NCBI RefSeq assembly: GCF_000278155.1 | Contig: NZ_JH725094.1 | Coordinates: forward strand, 499,765-563,764 | Source of the DNA: Bartonella doshiae NCTC 12862 = ATCC 700133 | GTDB lineage: Bacteria > Pseudomonadota > Alphaproteobacteria > Rhizobiales > Rhizobiaceae | Length of the DNA stretch: 64,000 nucleotides | Direction: 5' to 3' | Shown: positions 20,112 to 30,655 of the stretch, piece by piece | How the letters are laid out: each line of letters begins with the position of its first letter | Numbering within the stretch: the first letter of the stretch is position 1 | The notes under the pieces: model-generated | Told to the model about the DNA's origin: nothing | Databases searched by the model: none | The model's input: only the letters and a program-made list of their open reading frames with translations | Program-made: the position numbers and the translations under genes

Positions 20112-22333
20112 TGTCTGATCTTCTTTTGGAACTTTTTAGCGAAGAAATTCCTGCTCGCATGCAGCGAAAAGCAGCAGCAGACCTCAAAAAATCTGTTACA
20201 GATCAACTTGTGAAGGCAGGATTAACCTATAAAGCTGCCCGTGAATATTGGACACCCCGTCGACTAACATTAGATGTACGAGGTCTTTCTACACGCTCAA
20301 AAGATATCCAAGAAGAACGAAAAGGACCAAATATACAATCACCACAACATGTAATCGACGGCTTTCTACGTACGACAGGACTAAGCGATATTTCTGAAGC
20401 AAATATTGCACATGATAATAAAAAAGGTGATTTTTATGTCGCTAAAATCATTAAAAAAGGCCGGAGTGCAGAAGAAATTATTGCTGATATCTTACCTAAT
20501 ATCATACGCAACTTTCCATGGCCAAGGTCTATGCGTTGGGGTGAAGATTCAGCAAAAAATGGAGCATTGAAATGGATTCGCTCACTACAAAACATTCTCT
20601 GTATCTTCGGACCAGAAATTGGTGAAACACATGTTATTCCATTTACAATTGGTTCTCTCCAAAGCAATAATGTAACCTACGGTCATCGCTTTTTAAGTAA
20701 TGGAAAACCACTTCAAATCCGCCGCTTTGATGACTATGTCACTCAACTTGAATCCCATAAAGTCATTCTAGATGCGGAAAGACGAAAAAATATTATTTTG
20801 GCTGATGCACAAAATCTTTGTTTTGCAAATGGTTTAGAATTAGTCCAAGATAGCACCCTCTTAGAAGAAATTGCAGGACTCGTTGAATGGCCTGTTGTGC
20901 TTATGGGTAATTTTGATAAATCTTTCTTAGATATTCCTCCAGAAATTATTCGCTTAACTATTCGTGCTAACCAAAAATGTTTTGTAACCCGCAAACAAGG
21001 CGAAACAATTGAACTTTCCCATTACTTTATTCTTGTTTCTAATATTCTTGCAAATGATGAAGGAAAAGAAATCTCTAAGGGAAATAGTAAAGTTGTCTGT
21101 GCTCGCCTTTCTGATGCGTTCTATTTTTGGCAAACAGACCAACATAATTTGCCTGATATTAAACAGTTCGAATCTTCCGCTAAAAAATTTGCTCTTGATT
21201 TGAATAAACCTCTTGATCAGAGAATAGCACGTCTCGATCATTTGAATGTAACTTTCCATGCAAAATTAGGAACGCAAGGCGAAAGAGTAGAGCGGATAGC
21301 CACCCTTGCGCAGGAAATTGCTCCTTTAGTGCAAGCAGATCCCTTCTTAGCTAAGCGTGCAGCAATTTTGGCAAAAGCTGACTTACAAACAGAAGTTGTC
21401 GGAGAATTCCCTGAACTACAAGGACTGATGGGACGAAAATATGCACTTCTTCAAGGAGAAGATCCTCGCGTAGCTGAAGCAATCGAAGACCATTATAAAC
21501 CTCAAGGACCAACAGATTATATTCCGCAAGAGCCTCTTGCTATAGCAGTTGCTCTAGCCGATAAAATTGACATGCTCGTTGGTTTTTGGCTCATTAATGA
21601 AAAACCAACAGGCTCAAAAGATCCTTATGCATTAAGACGAGCTGCTTTGGGAATTATTAGGCTTGTGCTTTTGCGTGACTGGAAAATCAATCTCATGCCA
21701 CTATTTCATGTAGCAAAAAATCTTTTTTTGCAGCAAAAAAACAAATATGAAACGTTTCAAATAGAAAATACACAATCGCAGAATCAACTTCTCAAAAACA
21801 CAGAACATATTTTATTAGATCTGTTGTACTTTTTTCATGAACGTTTGAAAATCTATCTTAAAGAGAAAGGCGTACGCTATGACGCTATTGAAGCAGTTTT
21901 AAATAAAGATGCAGATGATTTTTTGTTGGTTGCGCGTCATGTCGAAGCACTTATCGGCTTTATCAATACAAATAAAGGCGATAGCTTTTTAGCCGCAGTA
22001 AAACGTACTGTAAACATCCTTGAGAATGAACTCCCTAAAAACTCAACAATAGCGGATGATATCAACCCAGAGCTCCTTATTGAAACAGAAGAAAAACAAC
22101 TTTATCAAGAAATTATAGAAGTTGAAAAAAAGGTCTGTTGTCATATTCACACAGCAAATTTATCACTTGCACTTGATATTTTAGTGCCATTAGGAAAATT
22201 TATCGACACATTTTTCGAAAAAGTATTGGTGAACGATAAAAACCCTAATGTTCGCGCCAATCGTCTTGCTCTTCTCAAACGCATTCGCACCATTACGCAA
22301 ATGTTCGTAGACTTCTCAAAACTTGCAGTCTAA
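20111..22333 (+). CDS. glyS: Glycyl-tRNA synthetase beta subunit
   Basis: 740-residue tRNA-binding beta subunit of bacterial GlyRS. It has the N-terminal LLLELFSEEIPARMQRKAA signature. The central GPNIQSPQHVIDGFLR and MRWGEDSAKNGALKWIRSL regions come next. An HD-like block runs HAKLGTQGERVERIATLA then KADLQTEVVGEFPELQGLMG, followed by NEKPTGSKDPYALRRAALG. A C-terminal DALR-type anticodon-binding helix bundle ends near VDFSKLAV. It is somewhat longer than the E. coli subunit, which is common in Rhizobiales. It begins one base into the glyQ stop codon and is convergent with the F0 operon across 245 bases. Confidence 0.96.
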   Translation: MSDLLLELFSEEIPARMQRKAAADLKKSVTDQLVKAGLTYKAAREYWTPRRLTLDVRGLSTRSKDIQEERKGPNIQSPQHVIDGFLRTTGLSDISEANIAHDNKKGDFYVAKIIKKGRSAEEIIADILPNIIRNFPWPRSMRWGEDSAKNGALKWIRSLQNILCIFGPEIGETHVIPFTIGSLQSNNVTYGHRFLSNGKPLQIRRFDDYVTQLESHKVILDAERRKNIILADAQNLCFANGLELVQDSTLLEEIAGLVEWPVVLMGNFDKSFLDIPPEIIRLTIRANQKCFVTRKQGETIELSHYFILVSNILANDEGKEISKGNSKVVCARLSDAFYFWQTDQHNLPDIKQFESSAKKFALDLNKPLDQRIARLDHLNVTFHAKLGTQGERVERIATLAQEIAPLVQADPFLAKRAAILAKADLQTEVVGEFPELQGLMGRKYALLQGEDPRVAEAIEDHYKPQGPTDYIPQEPLAIAVALADKIDMLVGFWLINEKPTGSKDPYALRRAALGIIRLVLLRDWKINLMPLFHVAKNLFLQQKNKYETFQIENTQSQNQLLKNTEHILLDLLYFFHERLKIYLKEKGVRYDAIEAVLNKDADDFLLVARHVEALIGFINTNKGDSFLAAVKRTVNILENELPKNSTIADDINPELLIETEEKQLYQEIIEVEKKVCCHIHTANLSLALDILVPLGKFIDTFFEKVLVNDKNPNVRANRLALLKRIRTITQMFVDFSKLAV

Positions 22334-22578
22334 AATCTCAAATTATCACTAACTACAGAAGCAATGAAAATGAAACCCTGCTATTGTTTAACGCTTTTAT
22401 CATTAAACAAAAAAATAATATGCAAAAATTTTACCTAAAAGCTTCAGGAAATTTCAAAAAATTTGAGAACTAAGCGTAAATAAAACTCGATAATATCAAA
22501 TAATAAATAATCACTCTTAATTCTGAAAGAAGAGGACTCTTCCTGAAAAGCGATCTTTGTAAACTTATCAAACAGCTA

Positions 22579-23073
22579 CTAATTAAAATATGTTTTCATT
22601 TTTGCAAGAGATTCTTTAGAAAGAGATTCCTTCATAAATTTATGTGCTTTATCAGAAGCTACTTCCTTTGCGATAAGCACGCGCGCAGCAGAAATCGCTA
22701 AATCAATAGCAGATGAAGAAACCATTCGTATCGCATCGGCCTCTGCTTGAGCAATTTTTTGCTCTGCTAATTTATTGCGATTCTTGACATACTCTTCTGC
22801 TTTTGTACGTGCTTCAGCAATAACAGACTCAACTTCACGTTTAGCTGCTGCAATAATCTCCTGCGCATCCTTTTCTGCTTCGGCATGTTTGCGCTGATAT
22901 TCCGCTAACACTTCCTGTGCTTCTTCACGCAAACGAAGAGCTTCATCAAGCTCATCCTTGATACGCTGTGCACGCGCATCAAGATGTTGTATAGCCATCT
23001 TTGGAACTTTGAAATAAACCAAAAGAGCTAGAAAAAGAACTAATCCAACAAAAGCCCAAAAAGTATCTGTCAT
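22579..23073 (-). CDS. atpF: ATP synthase F0 subunit b
   Basis: Peripheral-stalk subunit of the F0F1 ATP synthase. One N-terminal membrane helix (TFWAFVGLVLFLALLVYF, residues 4-21) is followed by a long charged coiled coil rich in Ala, Glu and Lys (about 30-150). It has 164 residues. It is the last gene of the F0 operon, 11 bases after the b' gene, and ends convergently with glyS. Confidence 0.93.
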   Translation of the reverse strand: MTDTFWAFVGLVLFLALLVYFKVPKMAIQHLDARAQRIKDELDEALRLREEAQEVLAEYQRKHAEAEKDAQEIIAAAKREVESVIAEARTKAEEYVKNRNKLAEQKIAQAEADAIRMVSSSAIDLAISAARVLIAKEVASDKAHKFMKESLSKESLAKMKTYFN

Positions 23074-23084
23074 CCTTGTAATCC

Positions 23085-23654
23085 TCAGTAATCTGCAGCT
23101 TTCACTGCTGAACGAACAGACTCCTTACTGAGATCAACGTCAATCAATTTTTTTACAATCTCAAGAGCTATTTCTTCAGCAATTAAACCAACATTTTGCA
23201 TAGCCTTATCACGAATTTTTACTATCTTTTCTTCAGCATCTGCTAGCTTTCTTTCTAAACTTTCTTCAATTTCTTTACGTTCAAGTTCAGCTTTTTGTTT
23301 TATTTCCTCGCCAGCAGCTCGCGCTATAACATGCGCCTGTGAATGTGCCTCTGATAATTTTCGTTCATAAATTTTGACTACAGCATCTGCTTCCTGTTTC
23401 ATACGCATTGCCTGATCCAAATCGGATGCAATACGATCTCGACGTGTTTCAATAACACCACCAATACGCGGTACAATCACACGAGAAATGAAGAGATAGA
23501 AAAGACCGAAAGAAAGAGCTAACCAAAAAAGATGTGAACCAAAATGCACAAAATCAAAAGGCGGAAACACACGATCTACATGCTCCGATGCATTCCTGAT
23601 ATGTCCTACCGACGTTCCAGAGGTCTGTGCATAAGCGCTGGAAATAAATATCAT
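23085..23654 (-). CDS. atpF2: ATP synthase F0 subunit b' (second b-type stalk subunit)
   Basis: 189-residue stalk subunit that pairs with subunit b as a heterodimer, as in photosynthetic and many alphaproteobacterial ATP synthases. A short N-terminal leader is followed by the membrane helix [20 protein letters not shown] (about 43-62). Then comes [18 protein letters not shown] and a long Glu/Lys/Ala coiled coil. The first residues ([11 protein letters not shown]) resemble a short hydrophobic leader, a usual feature of these b' proteins. About 155 bases separate it from atpE. Confidence 0.93.
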   Translation of the reverse strand: MIFISSAYAQTSGTSVGHIRNASEHVDRVFPPFDFVHFGSHLFWLALSFGLFYLFISRVIVPRIGGVIETRRDRIASDLDQAMRMKQEADAVVKIYERKLSEAHSQAHVIARAAGEEIKQKAELERKEIEESLERKLADAEEKIVKIRDKAMQNVGLIAEEIALEIVKKLIDVDLSKESVRSAVKAADY

Positions 23655-23809
23655 ATCTTACCCTTCAAACAAGTTAGTTACAGCTCCCAATTTAGTTACG
23701 GCCCTTTATTTAAAACCAATAATAACTAATTCATGTTTCTTCTTTTAGAAATTAAAAGGGCATACCCGTCTCTCTTAATAAAAAAACAGACATACCCTTT
23801 TAAAAATGA

Positions 23810-24040
23810 TTAAACCGCAAAAAGAAGCAACAAAGCAACGAGCAATGAAAAGATTCCCAAAGCCTCCGTCACAGCAAAACCAAAGACTAAACGACCAAAC
23901 TGACTATCTGCTGCTGATGGATTGCGTAATGCACCAGAAAGATAGCTACCAAAAATATTTCCAAGGCCCAAAGCTGTTCCAGCCATACCAAAACACGCAA
24001 GACCAGCACCAATATATTTTGCTGCAAGCACTAATTCCAT
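23810..24040 (-). CDS. atpE: ATP synthase F0 subunit c
   Basis: 76-residue proteolipid forming the rotor ring. Two membrane helices flank the polar loop RNPSAADSQF. The second helix contains the ion-binding Glu in FAVTEALGIFSLLVAL (about residue 59). The sequence context around this Glu lacks the Gln/Ser/Thr pattern of sodium-type rings, consistent with proton coupling. It lies between atpB and the b' gene. Confidence 0.96.
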   Translation of the reverse strand: MELVLAAKYIGAGLACFGMAGTALGLGNIFGSYLSGALRNPSAADSQFGRLVFGFAVTEALGIFSLLVALLLLFAV

Positions 24041-24095
24041 ATCATTCTCCTTTGAAGCGAAATTGCATTAGTTTGACGGAAAACCGCCAGTTTTA

Positions 24096-24854
24096 TTAAT
24101 GTCCCGGATGAACGGCATCATTAAGGTACATACAAGTTAAAACCGTAAAGACGTATGCTTGAAGAAATGCAACCAAAAATTCAAGAGCAGTAATCGCTAC
24201 GGTCATGATAAGCGGTAAAATTGAACCACCAACGCCCATGATCCCCACCCCAATCATTGAGACAATAAAACCAGAAAATACTTTGAGAGTAATATGACCA
24301 GCAAGCATATTAGCAAAAAGACGAAGTGAAAGGCTGATAGGACGAGAGAAGAAAGAAATAACCTCAATCATCGTAACCAAAGGCAGAATTACAACAGGCA
24401 CACCACTAGGAACAAATAATTTCAAAAATCCAACCCCATGCTTGTAAAAACCATAACCAATCACAGTCAATATCACCAACATCGCCAATGAAAACGTGAT
24501 CATAATTTGAGAAGTAATTGTATAAAAATAAGGGAAAAGACCAATAAAATTTGCAACCAAAACAAAAGTAAACAGGGAAAAAACTAAGGGAAAGAACTGC
24601 ATTCCCTGTACACCTGCCGATTCTCGCAAAGTTGATGCTACAAATTCATATGCCATTTCCGAAATAGACTGCATTCGTGTTGGAACTAATCCACGACTTG
24701 ATGATGAAATAAAGAGAAAAACTGAAGTTACAACAACAGTAGCCACTATAAACAATGATACATTTGTAAACGACAAATCCATATTTCCTATAGAAATATT
24801 AATCAACCGTGAAATCTCAAACTGATGAATAGGATCTGGAGCGTGCGATGTCAC
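24096..24854 (-). CDS. atpB: ATP synthase F0 subunit a
   Basis: Stator channel subunit carrying protons to the c-ring; about six membrane helices. The functionally essential Arg is in [15 protein letters not shown]. The frame is open to 24950, but the likely start is a GTG at 24854 ([15 protein letters not shown]). Its GAGG lies 5 bases away and directly overlaps the atpI stop codon TGA. This gives 252 residues, close to family length. Eight bases from atpI stop to this start suggest coupled translation. Confidence 0.9.
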   Translation of the reverse strand: MTSHAPDPIHQFEISRLINISIGNMDLSFTNVSLFIVATVVVTSVFLFISSSSRGLVPTRMQSISEMAYEFVASTLRESAGVQGMQFFPLVFSLFTFVLVANFIGLFPYFYTITSQIMITFSLAMLVILTVIGYGFYKHGVGFLKLFVPSGVPVVILPLVTMIEVISFFSRPISLSLRLFANMLAGHITLKVFSGFIVSMIGVGIMGVGGSILPLIMTVAITALEFLVAFLQAYVFTVLTCMYLNDAVHPGH

Positions 24855-24861
24855 TTCAACC

Positions 24862-25299
24862 TCATTTATCGGACCTTTTATTGGTCCCTTTATCTTTATC
24901 ATGATCTTGGCGCAATACGCCACCTTGCCCAATTTGACTGTAGGCAACATATCCCACAGACCGAAGAATACTCAATACACCAGCAGCAAATCCAAGAAAA
25001 AGAAAGAACACCATTCCCCATGGCGATGAACCTGCTAACTTGTCAAATCCCAACCCCAACATAACACCAACAATAATACTCGCCAAAAATTCACTGGAAA
25101 GCTTAATCGCACGTGCCATCCTCCCTTGTGACTCTTCCTCTTTATTCCGGTACTGCCGCTTCTTTAATGCTTTCTTACGCATTAAAGCTAAACCTAAACC
25201 TCGTCTACGACATTCTAAATCCTCTGAATGAAGACAATCTCTTCGCTTTTCTCCCTCAGCTCCCTTTCGCGGCACAACGGGTTCGTCGCCCTTTGCCAT
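24862..25299 (-). CDS. atpI: AtpI-like ATP synthase assembly protein
   Basis: 145-residue protein with a charged N-terminal half (many Arg, Lys, Glu) and two C-terminal membrane helices: [20 protein letters not shown] then [20 protein letters not shown]. It belongs to the AtpI/AtpZ group, thought to help assemble the c-ring or bind magnesium/calcium. The Lys/Arg-rich N-terminus before MARAIKLSS is longer than in many relatives. AAGGAG sits about 7 bases before the ATG. It is the first gene of the F0 operon; the 580-base gap upstream must hold the promoter. Confidence 0.88.
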   Translation of the reverse strand: MAKGDEPVVPRKGAEGEKRRDCLHSEDLECRRRGLGLALMRKKALKKRQYRNKEEESQGRMARAIKLSSEFLASIIVGVMLGLGFDKLAGSSPWGMVFFLFLGFAAGVLSILRSVGYVAYSQIGQGGVLRQDHDKDKGTNKRSDK

Positions 25300-25877
25300 A
25301 ATTGGCTCCTTAGTTAAAAAGCAAAGTAAAAATGCATCTCATAAAATCGTGCATAGCATATTGTTCCTGAGTTTATTCGTCAAGACGCTAAAAGAAATCT
25401 ATCACAATTTATCGCATAAAAACGCTTCTTTCACTCTTAATAACTCTAACCACTCATGCACCTAAAAAAACCATAACATCTTGTGAGATAGCATATTGCT
25501 ACTTTATTCTCATATCACGACCATAATAATACTATAGAAAACACAACTACTGAAGAAAATTTCATTGTTGCGCATTGTATTCATCACGCATATATAAAAA
25601 ATTGGTATTCCTAAATCCCACATGCATTTTTAAGATAAAAATAGGACACAAAATAGATATAAACGGAACTTTAAATACGATTACAAACCGCTTATAACAG
25701 TCATAAACTTTCTGAACATCTGGACTTTAAGCTTCAAAATTGATGCCTACGAAAATATTTCTTATTTCATACGATAAAATAATCAAACATTCCTTATTGT
25801 GAATAAAGAAACCGTTTCTTTTTCTTTTAAAACTTCCTATTAAATGCAAATATAATTCCTTAAAAAAATAAGAAAGT
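25300..25877. other. 578-base gap between atpI and der
   Basis: No gene seen. It should contain the promoter of the atpIBE operon (minus strand) and the 3' end region of der. It is AT-rich, with two imperfect copies of TAGCATATTG (about 25357 and 25489) and no clear terminator hairpin. Confidence 0.6.
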
Positions 25878-27308
25878 TCATCCTTTTTTGGAACGTTTTG
25901 CAAAAGGATTATCCGATGAGTGTAATGATATACGAATTGGTATCCCTAGCATATCAAACGTATCTCGCAGTCCATTAGAAAGGTAACGCAAATACGACTG
26001 AGGCATTACTTGTGGTCGTGAACAAGAAATCACAAATCCAGGAGGACGTGTCTTCACCTGTGTGACATATTTAACCTTAAGTCGACGCCCAGAAATAGCA
26101 GGCGGAGGGTGGCGCGCAACAATCATTTCAAGCCATCGATTCAATTTACCCGTGGAAATACGACGATTCCACACACGATGCATCATCAAGATATTGTCCA
26201 TTAATTTATCAATACCTTTACCATATTGTCCAGACAAAGGAACAGCTCTTAAACCACGAACTTGAGGAAGAAGGCGCGCGCATTTTTCATGTAAATCAAC
26301 CAACGTTGTCTGACTATTTTCAATAAGATCCCACTTATTAAAAGCAATAATGGGAACACGCCCTTCACGAATCACCAGATCAGCAATTTGCAAATCCTGC
26401 TTTTCAAAAGGCGCAGTAGCGTCAAAAACAATCACCACAATTTCTGCAAAACGAATTGCACGCAAAGTGTCTGCAACAGAAAGTTTTTCTAATCTTTCTT
26501 GAATTTTCGATTTTCTACGTAAACCTGCAGTATCAAAAAGTTTAATATGACGACCGTTCCATTTCCAATCCACAGAAATAGAATCACGGGTAAGCCCAGC
26601 TTCGGGCCCTGTCAATAAACGATCTTGCCCCAACATCCTATTGATGAGAGTTGATTTTCCTGTGTTGGGACGACCAGCAACAGCAATCCGAATGGGTTTA
26701 CTTTCATCATAAATAGGCTCTTTTTCCTCCCAATCACTCACTTCATCACCAACAGATGCAGGTAGAACAACAACATGTTTTTCTTCGCTTTTGCTTTCAA
26801 AAGCTTTTTCTTCACCAATAGCAGCAACAATTGCATCACGAAGATCTGAAAGACCCAAACCATGTTCAGCAGATATAGGACAGGGTTCTCCCAAACCTAA
26901 TGACCAGGCCTCATACTCCGCTCCTGCTGCCGCTTTTGACTCAGATTTATTGGCAACAAGTACTATCGGTTTTCCCGATTTGCGAACCAATGACGCAAAG
27001 TTTAAATCACTCTGCGTTATTCCACTCTTCGCATCAAACATGAATAAAATGAGATCTGCTTCATCGATAGCAGCTTTTGTTTGAGAGCGCATACGACCTT
27101 CAAGTGTATGATGATCACCCGCTTCTTCTAATCCAGCTGTATCAATTACATCAAAATGCAGATCTTGAAGTGTACCAGCATGCACACGTCGATCACGCGT
27201 CACACCTGGCTTATCATCAACCAAAGCTAATTTCAGCCCAACCAAACGATTAAAAAGCGTTGACTTCCCAACATTGGGTCGACCAACTATTGCAATGGTA
27301 AGGCTCAT
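25878..27308 (-). CDS. der: Ribosome-assembly GTPase Der (EngA)
   Basis: Double-GTPase required for late 50S subunit assembly. Two G domains are visible. The first G1 motif is GRPNVGKST at about 8-16 with DTAGLEE; the second is GRPNTGKST near residue 215, with DTAGLRRKS and NKWDL. A C-terminal KH-like domain includes [10 protein letters not shown] and [13 protein letters not shown]. The ATG at 27308 (MSLTIAIVG) is chosen over one 15 codons upstream; it lies 4 bases after the stop of the TPR gene. The length of 476 residues fits. Confidence 0.96.
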   Translation of the reverse strand: MSLTIAIVGRPNVGKSTLFNRLVGLKLALVDDKPGVTRDRRVHAGTLQDLHFDVIDTAGLEEAGDHHTLEGRMRSQTKAAIDEADLILFMFDAKSGITQSDLNFASLVRKSGKPIVLVANKSESKAAAGAEYEAWSLGLGEPCPISAEHGLGLSDLRDAIVAAIGEEKAFESKSEEKHVVVLPASVGDEVSDWEEKEPIYDESKPIRIAVAGRPNTGKSTLINRMLGQDRLLTGPEAGLTRDSISVDWKWNGRHIKLFDTAGLRRKSKIQERLEKLSVADTLRAIRFAEIVVIVFDATAPFEKQDLQIADLVIREGRVPIIAFNKWDLIENSQTTLVDLHEKCARLLPQVRGLRAVPLSGQYGKGIDKLMDNILMMHRVWNRRISTGKLNRWLEMIVARHPPPAISGRRLKVKYVTQVKTRPPGFVISCSRPQVMPQSYLRYLSNGLRDTFDMLGIPIRISLHSSDNPFAKRSKKG

Positions 27309-27312
27309 CAAT

Positions 27313-27984
27313 TTATCCTTTATTTGCCTTGCCCTCAGCTTGAATAAGTTCAAGCATTATTTGTGCTCGATCAGTTACTCTTGACCCTAGAGCACCTTCT
27401 TCAGAAATCTTTTTAAAATAATCAACCGCCTCATCCATTTTATCAGCTTTATAAGCAGCAAAGCCTAGAGCCTCCCTTGCTGACATACGCATAGGATCAA
27501 TATCATTTGCCATGTCTTTGACACGCTTTTTAACATCATCCAAGGTCCCTGTATCAACAAGAATATAAGCCGCCCGAATTTTTGCAACTTTCTGCAAAAT
27601 TTGCGGAGCTTTGCTATCAGCTGCAACAGAATCAAAAATCTCTATCGATTTAACAGCATTGCCTTGTTCCATGAATAAAGAAGCCTCACGCAAACGCGCA
27701 AGAAAAGGATATCCTCCAAAGTTAGAGGTTTTAACCTCTTCCAATTGCTTCATTGCCTCATCAAAATGACGTGCATCTGCAAGATCAAGACTTTTTACAA
27801 AAGCATCTCCAATATGACCGGCTTTTTTCATTTGTTCATGGTGATAAACTTGATAAATAACGATCATCAGCACAAAAATAATGGCTGCAATAACAATCGA
27901 AAAACCATAACGTTTCCAAAAAGCAAGTGCCTTTTCTTGACGAAACTCTGCATTAACTTCAGCAATAAAACTATCATACGACAT
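27313..27984 (-). CDS. YfgM-like TPR_21 inner-membrane protein
   Basis: 223-residue protein with a cytoplasmic N-terminus ([20 protein letters not shown]), one membrane helix ([20 protein letters not shown], about 28-47) and a periplasmic TPR-like region. Related proteins join the Sec translocon periplasmic chaperone network (YfgM) and usually sit directly upstream of der, as here. The C-terminal half has [20 protein letters not shown]. Assignment rests on this layout and gene order. Stop and der start are 4 bases apart. Confidence 0.8.
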   Translation of the reverse strand: MSYDSFIAEVNAEFRQEKALAFWKRYGFSIVIAAIIFVLMIVIYQVYHHEQMKKAGHIGDAFVKSLDLADARHFDEAMKQLEEVKTSNFGGYPFLARLREASLFMEQGNAVKSIEIFDSVAADSKAPQILQKVAKIRAAYILVDTGTLDDVKKRVKDMANDIDPMRMSAREALGFAAYKADKMDEAVDYFKKISEEGALGSRVTDRAQIMLELIQAEGKANKG

Positions 27985-28534
27985 ATATTACACCCTAGAA
28001 AAATAACTTTCTGTGCTTTTACGCATAAATGAACAAAGATTGTAGCCCTCATTAACTAAAAATTTTAAAATTGCTACCCTTTCAGTTTAAAATCGATATG
28101 TATCCGCATCAAAAGTACTTTTGCAACTGCATCACTCAAAAACGATGTTCCTGCCTTTTAGTTCATATGACAACTTTTATCTTTCTTGCTTTTTTATACG
28201 TGTAAAAGCTATCATGGACTTCATGTCCAATAGACATACTTGCCTACATATATGCTTTCTATAGCATTCTTCACAGCCTCCGCCCCCTATTTATCCTTAA
28301 TTATATACACCAACATAACCTTTAACAGATTATAACCTAATTTTTATCTTTTAAAACATCTGTAATCAGCAAAATTAACAAACATGCTCTCACCCAACGT
28401 AAAAATAAGATAACTCCACATGAAAGCTTAATAAAACCCCAAATTTAAACAAAACCCGTTATACAAAATGCATTAACTTGTCTTCCCCAATGAACAACTT
28501 TTTATGATTAATATTTGTAATTTTGAAACTACTC
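27985..28534. other. 550-base gap between the TPR gene and a SLC13 transporter gene
   Basis: No gene seen. A small inverted repeat TGGAC-TTCAT-GTCCA lies near 28213-28227. It is AT-rich with many stops in all frames. It must hold the promoter for the YfgM-like gene (minus strand) and the 3' end of the transporter. Confidence 0.55.
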
Positions 28535-30307
28535 TCATTGTAATGGCCAAATCCACATAAGCATTGGAACCGCAACAATAACTATTAATATTGCCAATGG
28601 AGCACCAAAACGTGGGTAATCACTAAAACGATATCCTCCCGGAGCCATCACAAGCATATTACTTTGATGGCCAATAGGTGTCAAAAATTCACACCCCGCT
28701 CCAATCGCAACAGCCATCAAAAAAGCTTCAGGCTTATAATGAAGGGAATGCGCAAAACTTGATGCAATTGGTGCTACCATCATTACTGTCGCCGCATTAT
28801 TAAAAAATGGCGTTACCAACATTGCCGTCACCAACATAAGAGCCAGTGCACCAGATGGAGGAAAAAAAACTGCTAATTGGCTAAGCCAATGCCCTATAAG
28901 ATCCGTGCATCCCGTCTTCTCTAGTGCTTCGCTCACAGGAATAAGAGCTGCTAATAACACTAATATTTGCCCATCTAATGCTTGATATAGATCACGTGCT
29001 GGCAAAACTCGGAAAATAACCATAGCAACCGCTGCAGAAAAAAAAGAAAATGCAACAGGAACGATTTGAAAAGCCGTAAAAATAATCGCTATTAATAAAA
29101 TAGCTAACGATATAACACCGTGTCGCAAATTACCAAACATAATATTGCGTTTTGCTAAGGGAAAACATTTCAATTCCCGTAACAAATTTGAAATAACCAG
29201 ATCCTGTCCTTGCAAAACAATCACATCTCCAAGATGGAAAACAATATCACCAAGCCTCCCCCGTACCCTTTCATGCTGACGACTTAACGCAAGCAAATTC
29301 ACATCATAGCGATCAAAAAGTGAAAACCTTTTTGCACTAATACCAATGAGAGGTGAATTATGTGTGATGACTGCTTCAATAATATCAATATCACTGTCTT
29401 TATCGCCCGCAGCAATAGTTCTTCCCATAGAAAATTCTAGGCGAGCAGAATTAATCACACTATCTAATCCTGTATGTGAGCCTTCTAACAAAACAATATC
29501 ATTTTCAGAAAAAATAAAATCTGGCAATGGCGAAATAGAGGTTTTATTTCTTATAATTTGTATCACCATGACCTCACCACCCGATGGTTTTACGAGATCA
29601 ACAATGGTTTTTCCCACAATCGGCGAATGTAGTGGAATACGCACTTCCGAAACATAATTACGAATATCAATAGCGTCATCAAACGATACGCCTGAGCGTG
29701 TACGTATAGGTAAACGCCAAGAAAAAAAGACCAAATATAATACACCAGTAAGAGCGACAACTGCTCCAACCGGTGTAAAATCAAACATGGTAAAAGGAGT
29801 CCCCACTAAACGTTCTTGCATAGCTGAAATAACAACATTGGGAGAAGTACCTATCTGTGTCATAAGGCCACCCAACAAAGAACCAAATGCCATTGGCATC
29901 AAAAAAATAGAGGGTGAAACCTGAGAACGACGTGCAAATTGAAAAGCAATCGGAAGCATGATAGCCAAAGCACCAATGTTTTTAACAAACATTGATAAAA
30001 CCACCACAGAAATTACCAAAACAGCTAATTGAAGACGTACTGATTGCACATCTGGCCAAATGCGTTGGATCATAAATTCCATTATACCAGAACGCGATAC
30101 AGCCGTACTGACAACAAACACACTCCCCACAATAATAACAATATCATTACTAAAACCGCTAAATGCCTCCTTCGGGCTGACAAGGCCAACGATGCAAGCA
30201 ACCAATAACGTACAAACAGCGACAAGATCATAACGGAACCTATCCCAAATAAAAACGACCATCATGACACCAATAATAGAAAAAGCCATGATTTGATTTT
30301 CTGTCAT
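28535..30307 (-). CDS. SLC13/DASS-type anion permease with TrkA-C (RCK) domains
   Basis: 590-residue membrane transporter. The N-terminal permease half includes FSGFSNDIVIIVGSVFVVST and VKNIGALAIMLPIAFQ (about 50-130). It also has MAFGSLLGGLMTQIGTSPNV, a motif of the sodium:sulfate/dicarboxylate symporter family. The middle (about 210-400) contains two RCK_C-like segments (VRIPLHSPIVGKTIVDL and LIGISAKRFSLFDRY). The C-terminal half repeats the permease fold, with PFFNNAATVMMVAPIAS and LTPIGHQSNMLVMAPGGYRFSD split over two helices. Substrate is not readable; sulfate, dicarboxylate or related anions are possible. It is a single-gene unit. Confidence 0.85.
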   Translation of the reverse strand: MTENQIMAFSIIGVMMVVFIWDRFRYDLVAVCTLLVACIVGLVSPKEAFSGFSNDIVIIVGSVFVVSTAVSRSGIMEFMIQRIWPDVQSVRLQLAVLVISVVVLSMFVKNIGALAIMLPIAFQFARRSQVSPSIFLMPMAFGSLLGGLMTQIGTSPNVVISAMQERLVGTPFTMFDFTPVGAVVALTGVLYLVFFSWRLPIRTRSGVSFDDAIDIRNYVSEVRIPLHSPIVGKTIVDLVKPSGGEVMVIQIIRNKTSISPLPDFIFSENDIVLLEGSHTGLDSVINSARLEFSMGRTIAAGDKDSDIDIIEAVITHNSPLIGISAKRFSLFDRYDVNLLALSRQHERVRGRLGDIVFHLGDVIVLQGQDLVISNLLRELKCFPLAKRNIMFGNLRHGVISLAILLIAIIFTAFQIVPVAFSFFSAAVAMVIFRVLPARDLYQALDGQILVLLAALIPVSEALEKTGCTDLIGHWLSQLAVFFPPSGALALMLVTAMLVTPFFNNAATVMMVAPIASSFAHSLHYKPEAFLMAVAIGAGCEFLTPIGHQSNMLVMAPGGYRFSDYPRFGAPLAILIVIVAVPMLMWIWPLQ

Positions 30308-30655
30308 GATACCTATCTCTTTGCGTTAGATCACAATAAACAATAACATATCTTTTTAACTGTTCCTATAAATAGCAGCAAGATAAAAGCAGACATAGAA
30401 ATACTGGGGAATATTTTAGTGATAAACATAATCAGGATCAGCATAGATTTCTCTCTGTTACGAGAGTTTGTTTATAAAATATTGAAATTAAAGAAATTTG
30501 GTGACAATTTATAAAAGCGTATTGCCACAAAGATGAGAATGATTCTACATGTATAAACAGGATAGATAATGTTGCCGTACATGCCATACCTGAACATTTG
30601 TCATTTCTTAAAGAAATTTGTTTATATCCTCATATAAAAAGCGAAAGAAGAAAAA
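30308..30655. other. 348-base gap between divergent genes
   Basis: No gene seen. The divergent SLC13 gene (minus) and AsmA-like gene (plus) both start here, so it must contain both promoters. A GCGAAAGAAGAAAAA purine-rich run precedes the ATG at 30656. No hairpin stands out. Confidence 0.6.

Noticed and set aside
25549-25566. 16-base match TGAAGAAAATTTCATT shared with 40865-40880
   Set aside because: Short AT-rich identity, expected by chance in this composition; no flanking similarity.
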